Positions 27,124-33,296 of a DNA stretch of 42,309 nt are shown here, piece after piece. Position 1 is the stretch's first letter, and every line of letters begins with the position of its first letter. Below the pieces are notes generated by a model. That model was not told the origin of the DNA and made no database searches. It saw only the letters and a list, made by a program, of their open reading frames with translations. Made by a program: the position numbers and the translations under genes. The DNA is from a virus. The stretch covers positions 1 through 42,309 of IMG/VR virus record IMGVR_UViG_3300035682_000070; one strand, written 5' to 3'.

Positions 27124-28204
27124 AGTCAGGCCAAAAAAACTTGAGTGTAAAGGGAAGAAATCGAGTTACCGACCCACCCCCAGGAGTCTCAAAAGTTACA
27201 TTTGTATCAACACCACAACCAATCTCACTAATATAAGATTTCAATTTCTTACTATCCATTATTCGCATTGTTTCAATAAAATCAGATATATAATTTTTAT
27301 CTCTTATACCATCAATATCAACAATTTGATTTTCCAAAATCAAAGTTGGTTCAGTATTAATTAAATTATTTTGCTCTCTTAAATATTGAGCAAGTTTTTC
27401 AAGCTCCTCAACTTCACCAATCGTTAATAATTTAAATTTAACAACCGAACCTGATGTTGGTAAAGTAAATGAAAATAAACCTTCACTATCTGGTTCATGT
27501 TGTAATTTTTTAATTTTTAATTTTGTTAAATCAACCTCAGTGTCAAATATTTTATCATTTTCATCCAAAACACTTACAGGATACATTTCACCATAACCAG
27601 TTGCTCTCAACCAAATCATAATAGCATCTCTATCACCAGGAATTAAATCTTTATATCTTAAATCTGGTTCCAATAATTTTCTGTTAATTAATATCTCTAA
27701 GAAATCACCACTATCTAGTAAATTTGGTGACGTTAAAATATTTTCATCAGCTGCCGTTAAATAAGCAAGCTTAATCTTACCTTTTTTGTTTTTATATAAT
27801 TTACCATCACTAGGTAAAGGAATAATATCATAAGGTTGATTCATTTGAGGTTGACTTAATTGTGAAATAGCCAAACTATTATCAACCTTAACTTCTTTTT
27901 TTAAATTTTGAATTGGACTATTAACTTCCCTAGGATAAACCTCAACTTTTTGGTTTGATGCAACATAAGGAACATCTTGATTAATTAATTCTTCTTTCGA
28001 TTGCTCAATTTTTTTCAATGTCTCTTCTCTTAACCTTAATTGTTCTTGAGTTCTTCTTAACATTTCAGCAGCCGCCTCAGCTTCACCAGATGAAACCTGA
28101 CCAGATGTGATTGTTTCTTCTTGTTCTTTTGCTATTTCTGCACCAGTTTGATTTGCAGCAGCAATTTGCTCCGCTGTAGGGAACACTTTTGGTCTATTTT
28201 CCAT
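27113..28204 (-). CDS. Baseplate hub assembly protein, T4 gp26-like family
   Basis: This 363-aa protein has a helical Glu/Gln-rich N-terminal third (AEAAAEMLRRTQEQLRLREE). A conserved core follows, typical of T4-type baseplate proteins of the gp26 group (Pfam T4_baseplate): PLPSDGKLYKNKKGKIKLAY, then LTAADENILTSPNLLDSG, then GDRDAIMIWLRATGYGEMYP, and a C-terminal alpha/beta part. T4 gp26 is about 208 aa; the extra length is mostly the N-terminal extension. In T4 such proteins help build the hub. ATG at 28204, 18 nt after a TATAAATA motif. Confidence 0.8.
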   Translation of the reverse strand: MENRPKVFPTAEQIAAANQTGAEIAKEQEETITSGQVSSGEAEAAAEMLRRTQEQLRLREETLKKIEQSKEELINQDVPYVASNQKVEVYPREVNSPIQNLKKEVKVDNSLAISQLSQPQMNQPYDIIPLPSDGKLYKNKKGKIKLAYLTAADENILTSPNLLDSGDFLEILINRKLLEPDLRYKDLIPGDRDAIMIWLRATGYGEMYPVSVLDENDKIFDTEVDLTKLKIKKLQHEPDSEGLFSFTLPTSGSVVKFKLLTIGEVEELEKLAQYLREQNNLINTEPTLILENQIVDIDGIRDKNYISDFIETMRIMDSKKLKSYISEIGCGVDTNVTFETPGGGSVTRFLPFTLKFFWPDFEL

Positions 28205-28221
28205 ATTTAAAACTTATTTAT

Positions 28222-28229
28222 TATTATTT
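28222..28229 (-). promoter_or_regulatory. TATAAATA, possible late promoter for the gp26-like gene
   Basis: The T4 late -10 consensus on the minus strand stands 18 nt before the ATG at 28204 in an untranslated gap. Chance matches are common at this A+T content. Confidence 0.4.
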
Positions 28230-28295
28230 ATAACTTCAGAAATAAATATAGTTTAATAAGTTTTTTTGTAAATAAAAATTTATAATTTAAAATAA

Positions 28296-28583
28296 TTAGA
28301 TTTTTTTAAAATTACTTTCAGAAGTATAAAAAACTTTTGAGAATGATACAGCGTGTCCATTACCATCTTGACCTAAATATCTACCAATATCTCCTTTTTT
28401 TGTTGGTTCACCATATGGGAAACTTTTCTCATCACCAATCCACATAATTTTATCATCAGCTTTTAACTTTTCATTTTCTGAAATTTCAAATGATTCACTT
28501 ATTAAACCTTTTGATTCCAAATATCTTTGTTCAGCTAATAAATTAACTTTAGATATATTATGTTTTTTATCAAATCTTCTCAT
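28296..28583 (-). CDS. Small protein with LLAE N-terminal motif (95 aa)
   Basis: The start is MRRFDKKHNISKVNLLAEQR, followed by YLESKGLISESFEI. The rest (about residues 38-95) looks like a small beta-barrel (DKIMWIGDEKSFPYG, GDIGRYLGQDGNGHAVSF). The N-terminus holds two L-x-x-E type sites like T4 prohead-protease sites, so an internal head protein is possible. No named family is recognised. It is followed by a 91-nt gap with a late-type motif. Confidence 0.7.
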   Translation of the reverse strand: MRRFDKKHNISKVNLLAEQRYLESKGLISESFEISENEKLKADDKIMWIGDEKSFPYGEPTKKGDIGRYLGQDGNGHAVSFSKVFYTSESNFKKI

Positions 28584-28757
28584 TACTTTTATTTTATATA
28601 TAAATATGATATAATGTTAAAAAACATAATTAATCAACGTTTATTATTAAATTATTCAACGTTAATCATAAAATAAATAACGATAACTAAATGATATTAT
28701 TAAGTATTTATTTTTTAATTACTTGATAATATATTTATACCATAATTAAAAAAAGGA

Positions 28758-28765
28758 TATAAATA
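28758..28765 (+). promoter_or_regulatory. TATAAATA, possible late promoter for the plus-strand gene at 28795
   Basis: A TATAAATA motif lies 29 nt before the ATG at 28795 in a 211-nt gap (28584-28794). The gap otherwise holds AT-rich sequence and two copies of CAACGTT. No TAnnTTTG box was seen here. Confidence 0.4.
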
Positions 28766-28794
28766 AAATTTGTGATATTTATTAAATAAATTTA

Positions 28795-29445
28795 ATGAGG
28801 AATTTAATTAGTAAAATCTTAAAAGAATATTTAATTAACGAACTAAATATTTCATATATTAAACAATATAAAGAAAATATATCAATATTTGAAAATACAG
28901 TAACAACTTTAATATCCAAAAATAGTGAAAATAATAATAAGTTATATTTATTCGTTGGTTTTCAAAATATTGGTAATAATATAATGGAATATTATTATTC
29001 CTTTATATTATATAACAATAATAATCCAATATCTGACTTTATGAATAAACGTTCAGAGGTTAGTAAATATTTACCAGATGATATTAAAAATAAAAATTTA
29101 ATTTTACCAATTATAATAGATATGACTAAAATATTATTAAATAATAATCTACCAGAAAATATTTTAAGAAAAACTTCAGAAATATTGGATAATGATAATT
29201 CTATTCAAAGATACGAAGTTATCGGTAATATATTAATAAATGAATATAACTATAAACTTGAAAAAACCTATCAGGAACACGGAATAATGTATTGGTTATA
29301 CAAGAAGAATAATTCAAATAATAATCAAACGTTAAATGAAGAATATTTAATTAGCTCGCTACCCACAACGGAAGATACGAATAGAATGGTTAAACGAGAT
29401 TTTCTACCAATATTTAATGAACATCTTAAAAATAATCCTATCTAA
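28795..29445 (+). CDS. Hypothetical plus-strand protein (216 aa)
   Basis: Apart from one endonuclease this is the only convincing gene on the plus strand. The 216-aa protein starts MRNLISKILKEYLINELNIS, is very Asn/Ile-rich, and has no Cys cluster or membrane helix. The middle is beta-rich (NKLYLFVGFQNIGNNIMEYY). I do not recognise it. Its stop codon overlaps the tail of the opposing endonuclease gene by 8 nt, so the two genes converge. Its orientation suggests it is a separately acquired cargo gene. Confidence 0.7.
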   Translation: MRNLISKILKEYLINELNISYIKQYKENISIFENTVTTLISKNSENNNKLYLFVGFQNIGNNIMEYYYSFILYNNNNPISDFMNKRSEVSKYLPDDIKNKNLILPIIIDMTKILLNNNLPENILRKTSEILDNDNSIQRYEVIGNILINEYNYKLEKTYQEHGIMYWLYKKNNSNNNQTLNEEYLISSLPTTEDTNRMVKRDFLPIFNEHLKNNPI

Positions 29446-30907
29446 TATTTAAAACATATTTCTTATTTCCACAATCATATACCCTATATTTCTTCAATCC
29501 AAACATAATCTCCCTCTCACTCTTATCCTTATCATAACCCATCTTAATCAATTCTGATTTTCTATATTTATATCTATACTCTCTATTCAAACCAAAAACA
29601 TACCAATAATTTGGTCTGCTATCATGAACAAATTCAAATCCCAATGTTTCATACACTCCACCCTGGCTCCATCTCCTATCAGCATAACTTATAACCTTTC
29701 TTGGTTTATAATTCTTAACAAAATATTTTAATAACCTTGATGCCCCACCAATAACATTTAAATCAAGCTTGTTGCAAAATCTTAATAATTCATATTCACA
29801 TTCCTCACCTTTCAACCCCATATTCTTTCTTAAATCACCAAAACTCATCAAACTAACCAATTCATCATTATAATATAAACCAATCCTAACTTTAGATTTA
29901 ACAAATCCTTGAATATGATTCTTATCCAAGAACTCCCTACATTCTGATGAACCAACTTCCCTTATCTTACACTTTCTAGCATAAACCCTATCATCAATCA
30001 ATCCCAATATATTTCTTATTCGACTCTTAACAATATCATTCTTATATAACCACTCATCCTCAAATATATGGATTAACCTAACCCCAACCTTCTCACAATC
30101 TTCAGTTTTATTCAAATGATAATTATTATCCTTATATAATTCAGAATGCCAAAATAAACCATTATATTCAAATCCAATTTTTTTTGAAGGAATATAAACA
30201 TCAATATCTTTTGGATATATAATATTATTAACAGAAGTTTCAACAACTTCCTCAATTGACTTAATATAATCAATTAACGCATTCTCTCCAGAACTAACAC
30301 CACAATTTGAACACTTAATACACCCATAACCTTTTCTTAAATGATTATCTGGTAATTGCTCAAATTCACCATGTTCTGTACATACAATCTTAACTAAACT
30401 CTTTGCATTAACATATTCAACCAATGAATAATCATATTTATCCCCATGAATAATCTTAGCTTTAACTATAAAATCATCAACACTATCAACCTTAACTTTT
30501 CTCTGCTCATCAATTGAACATTTAAAACAACCATATTTGCCATTTAAATGAACCTCTGGACTTTGTTCAAATTCCCCATGTTCAGGACATATAATCTTAA
30601 CATTAGTTTTATTATTTACATAATTAACCAATGAATAATCAAATTTATTATTATATTTTATATTGGATTCAGATATGAATTTATCAATACCTCTACTTCT
30701 ATTTTTAGCCAATGACTCAAATGAACATAACTTACAACCATTACTACTTAAATGTGTTTCAGGTGTCTGCTCAAATTCACCATGTATTGGACATATTATC
30801 TTAATATTGGTTTTGCTATTAATATAGTTAACCAATGAATAATCAAACTTATTATTATGCTTTTTACGAGCATTATCTAAAAAAGTAACATATCGTTTAT
30901 TATTCAT
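29438..30907 (-). CDS. Putative homing endonuclease (Vsr-like/EDxHD type) with three N-terminal zinc-binding repeats
   Basis: ATG at 30907 (MNNKRYVTFLDNARKK) is chosen over a TTG at 30937, since the TTG abuts a promoter box. The 489-aa protein has three repeats of about 65 aa (KFDYSLVNY, CPxHGEFEQxPExHL, GCxxC), a DNA-binding pattern common in phage mobile endonucleases. A nuclease core of the Vsr-like type follows (about 200-290: SGENALIDYI, DIDVYIPSKKIGFEYNGLFW, HIFEDEWLYK). The C-terminal 190 aa contain NHIQGFVKSKV, ELVSLMSFG, NVIGGASRLLKYF and SYADRRWSQGG. It is clearly related to the plus-strand endonuclease at 31624. It probably cuts a phage lacking it, near the tube gene. Confidence 0.85.
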   Translation of the reverse strand: MNNKRYVTFLDNARKKHNNKFDYSLVNYINSKTNIKIICPIHGEFEQTPETHLSSNGCKLCSFESLAKNRSRGIDKFISESNIKYNNKFDYSLVNYVNNKTNVKIICPEHGEFEQSPEVHLNGKYGCFKCSIDEQRKVKVDSVDDFIVKAKIIHGDKYDYSLVEYVNAKSLVKIVCTEHGEFEQLPDNHLRKGYGCIKCSNCGVSSGENALIDYIKSIEEVVETSVNNIIYPKDIDVYIPSKKIGFEYNGLFWHSELYKDNNYHLNKTEDCEKVGVRLIHIFEDEWLYKNDIVKSRIRNILGLIDDRVYARKCKIREVGSSECREFLDKNHIQGFVKSKVRIGLYYNDELVSLMSFGDLRKNMGLKGEECEYELLRFCNKLDLNVIGGASRLLKYFVKNYKPRKVISYADRRWSQGGVYETLGFEFVHDSRPNYWYVFGLNREYRYKYRKSELIKMGYDKDKSEREIMFGLKKYRVYDCGNKKYVLNIR

Positions 30908-30922
30908 AACAGTAAATAAAAT

Positions 30923-30972
30923 AAAAAGTTTGTACAAATATAGTTAAAATTCTAAATTTATACAAACTTTTT
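30923..30972 (-). terminator. 12-bp inverted repeat enclosing the endonuclease promoter; possible terminator of the tube transcript
   Basis: AAAAAGTTTGTA (30923-30934) and TACAAACTTTTT (30961-30972) are perfect inverted copies. In the minus direction the second arm runs into TTTTTATTTTATTT. The tube gene stops 79 nt upstream. Confidence 0.5.
30935..30966 (-). promoter_or_regulatory. Bacteroidota-type promoter of the minus-strand endonuclease
   Basis: TTTG (30966-30963), 20 nt, TATATTTG (30942-30935): both boxes match consensus. The ATG is 27 nt downstream. The -33 box lies in one arm of the inverted repeat and the -7 box abuts the other. Confidence 0.72.
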
Positions 30973-31004
30973 TATACTTTTTTTAATAAAATCATAACTT
31001 TTTT

Positions 31005-31043
31005 ATCAGAAAAATACGATAAAAACAATCGTAACTGTCTGAT
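31005..31043 (-). other. Stem-loop 8 nt after the tail tube stop codon
   Basis: ATCAGA (31005-31010) pairs with TCTGAT (31038-31043) and TACGAT (31015-31020) with ATCGTA (31028-31033), separated by a small internal loop. No immediate T-run follows in the minus direction, so it may protect the 3' end of the tube mRNA rather than terminate it. Confidence 0.45.
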
Positions 31044-31050
31044 AATCAAC

Positions 31051-31539
31051 TCAAAAGAGCAATATAGCTCGGTCGAATCGTAAATCCGCTGTGATGTCTG
31101 CAATACCATCATCATCCATTGATAAATCACCAAAATTAACGTTAGTAAGCATAGTACTTTGTAATTCCCATTTTTCGATAACCACACCAGTAGGGTCAAG
31201 CATTTCTAGTTCTACATTTTTCTTATAACCAGCAGCATAACCTTGTCTACCAGTTACAGATTCTGATTGTAAACGAACCCATTCCATAATAGCTTGAGCA
31301 GCAGAAGGACCAATAGGGTCTCTAAAAGTTACACTAATTGATTCCCAAGTAAATCTACCGATAACCCAAGTTGATGTATTTAAGAAAGGTATCTCAACCT
31401 CGTTTTGAGTAATTGATGGTCTTGAAGCCGATGCTAACCACCATTCTTGTATACCTAAATCAGCTGGGAATCTTAGAAGCCATCTATTCTTCTTTTTCGG
31501 CTCATACGGAGTAGGCATCTTCATTAATAAATCTGACAT
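31051..31539 (-). CDS. 19: Tail tube protein, T4 gp19-like
   Basis: This 162-aa protein has the size and pattern of T4 gp19 (163 aa). It contains NRWLLRFPADLGIQEWWLAS, then ASRPSITQNEVEIPFLNTS, then FTWESISVTFRDPIGPSAA and VTGRQGYAAGYKKNVELEML, and ends with a strand pair including ADLRFDRAILLF. It would stack as hexamers to form the inner tube through which DNA passes. ATG at 31539. It is bracketed by two related endonuclease genes, one facing away on each side, which separates it from the sheath gene. Confidence 0.92.
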   Translation of the reverse strand: MSDLLMKMPTPYEPKKKNRWLLRFPADLGIQEWWLASASRPSITQNEVEIPFLNTSTWVIGRFTWESISVTFRDPIGPSAAQAIMEWVRLQSESVTGRQGYAAGYKKNVELEMLDPTGVVIEKWELQSTMLTNVNFGDLSMDDDGIADITADLRFDRAILLF

Positions 31540-31542
31540 TTC

Positions 31543-31573
31543 ATTGTTTTTTAAAAAATTATTATTATATTTG
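31543..31573 (+). promoter_or_regulatory. Bacteroidota-type promoter of the plus-strand endonuclease
   Basis: ATTG (31543-31546), 19 nt, TATATTTG (31566-31573). The -7 box is exact and the -33 box has one mismatch. The ATG at 31624 is 50 nt downstream. The promoter overlaps the leader of the divergent tail-tube gene. Confidence 0.6.
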
Positions 31574-31623
31574 CAACTTATTAGGTATGCATTTAAAAAT
31601 AAATATCACAAAAAATAAAAAAT

Positions 31624-33240
31624 ATGAAATTAAATGATTTTTTTTTAACAGATAATAAAAATGGCTCTAAGTGTAGGGAGAATTATTTAATTAAAAATTA
31701 TCCTGATATACATAAAATAGTTATTAATTATATTAACGATGCTTGGTATAATGAATTACCTTTTAAGGAAAAGATTTGGTATTGTATTAATAATGTAAAT
31801 ATTAAAAAGGTATGTAAATTTTGTAGTACTGAATTAAAATTTAAAAATTCATTGTCTGGTGGGTATGGTGATTATTGTTCAATATCATGTGCAAATAAGT
31901 GTGATGAACATAAAGATAAAGTTAAGGTTACTAACAATATTAAATACGGTTCTGATGTTCCATTTTTTGATGAAGTTATTAAAGAAAAAAGTACAAAGAC
32001 ATTAATGGAAAAATATAACGTTGATAATATATTCAAGAACAAGGAATACATTAAAGAAAAAACTTTATTAAAACATGGTGTTAATCATATTGCTAAATTA
32101 GAATCAACAAAAACTAAAAGAGCTAACACTAATATAGATAGATACGGTGTAAGCACTCCAATATTAAAATCTGAAAATAGACATAAGGTATATAACAAAA
32201 GAAGAGAAATATTCCTTGAAAAATACAAGGATTTAAACATAATTAATGGTTATGGTAATGATATTATAATTCATTGTGATAAATGTAATTCTGAATATGT
32301 AATTAATAGAGCTTTGTTATCACATAGGTATTTAATAACTGAAAATCCTTGTACAAATTGCAACCCTATAAAACAAGGTGTATCAATAAGTGAGAATATG
32401 TTAAGAGAATTTATAACTGATTTAGGGTTATCATTTAAACCTAATGATAGGAATATAATAAATCCTCTTGAATTGGATATATATATTGAATCTAAGAAGG
32501 TTTCTATTGAATATAATGGATTATACTGGCACAGTAGTAAATACGTTAATAGTGACTATTATTTAAAGAAAACAGAACTATGCAATGATAAGGGTATTAA
32601 ATTAATTCATATATTTGAAGATGAATGGGTTTATAAACGAGATATTGTTAAAAGTAGGATAAGAAACATATTGGGATTAATTGAAAATAAGATTTACGCT
32701 AGGAAATGTGAAATAAGGGAAGTTAAGACAAATGAAAAAACACTATTTTTAAATAACAATCATATTCAAGGAGCCGTTGGGTCTTTAGTTAATATAGGTT
32801 GTTATTATAATAACGAATTAGTTAGTTTAATGTGCTTTTCAAAAAAGAGGGTTATATTAAAAAACAAAGACGAGGATGATAAATATGAACTAATTAGATT
32901 TTGTAATAAATTAGATACTAATGTTATTGGTGGGGCATCAAAATTATTATCGTATTTTATTAAGAATTATAAACCAAAGGAAATAATAAGTTATGCTGAT
33001 AGAAGGTGGTCAACTGGTAATTTATATGATAAGCTTGGATTTAAATTTGATAATTATTCAAAACCAAATTTTTATTATGTTATTAATGATACTAGAGAAC
33101 ATAGGATTAAATATCAAAAACATAAATTAATTCAGAAGGGTTTTGACAAAGATAAAACTGAAGATGAAATTATGTCAGAAAATGGAATATACAGAATATA
33201 TGATTGTGGAACAATTAGATATAGTTTAAAATTAGAATAA
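31624..33240 (+). CDS. Putative homing endonuclease (Vsr-like/EDxHD type), plus strand
   Basis: A 538-aa protein. The N-terminal half has a four-Cys knuckle (KVCKFCSTELKF, GDYCSISCANKC), several repeats with a K-Y-G/N-V pattern (NIKYGSDVPFF, LMEKYNVDNIF, LLKHGVNHIAK, IDRYGVSTPI), and a second Cys pair set (CDKCNSEY, CTNCNP). The C-terminal 280 aa parallel the minus-strand endonuclease: LELDIYIESKKVSIEYNGLY, LIHIFEDEWVYKRDIVKSRI, YARKCEIREV, NVIGGASKLLSYF, SYADRRWSTGN. The core acidic and His residues are kept, so it looks intact. It lies between the sheath and tube genes on the opposite strand and has its own promoter, typical of a free-standing mobile gene. Confidence 0.85.
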   Translation: MKLNDFFLTDNKNGSKCRENYLIKNYPDIHKIVINYINDAWYNELPFKEKIWYCINNVNIKKVCKFCSTELKFKNSLSGGYGDYCSISCANKCDEHKDKVKVTNNIKYGSDVPFFDEVIKEKSTKTLMEKYNVDNIFKNKEYIKEKTLLKHGVNHIAKLESTKTKRANTNIDRYGVSTPILKSENRHKVYNKRREIFLEKYKDLNIINGYGNDIIIHCDKCNSEYVINRALLSHRYLITENPCTNCNPIKQGVSISENMLREFITDLGLSFKPNDRNIINPLELDIYIESKKVSIEYNGLYWHSSKYVNSDYYLKKTELCNDKGIKLIHIFEDEWVYKRDIVKSRIRNILGLIENKIYARKCEIREVKTNEKTLFLNNNHIQGAVGSLVNIGCYYNNELVSLMCFSKKRVILKNKDEDDKYELIRFCNKLDTNVIGGASKLLSYFIKNYKPKEIISYADRRWSTGNLYDKLGFKFDNYSKPNFYYVINDTREHRIKYQKHKLIQKGFDKDKTEDEIMSENGIYRIYDCGTIRYSLKLE

Positions 33241-33246
33241 AATAAA

Positions 33247-33269
33247 AAAGGTCGCAAATTGCGACCTTT
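33247..33269 (-). terminator. Strong terminator between sheath and plus-strand endonuclease
   Basis: A 9-bp GC-containing stem (33247-33255 with 33261-33269) and a 5-nt loop. In the minus direction TTTTTTATTTTATT follows, so it would end the sheath transcript. On the plus strand the T-run is weaker (TTTAATTATTTTAA), but it may also serve the endonuclease that stops at 33240. Confidence 0.88.
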
Positions 33270-33296
33270 AATTATTTTAATTAAGTTATTTTTTAA

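Noticed and set aside
31051-31539. Tail tube gene interrupted by the endonucleases
   Set aside because: The 162-aa frame is complete and of normal length; the endonucleases lie outside it.
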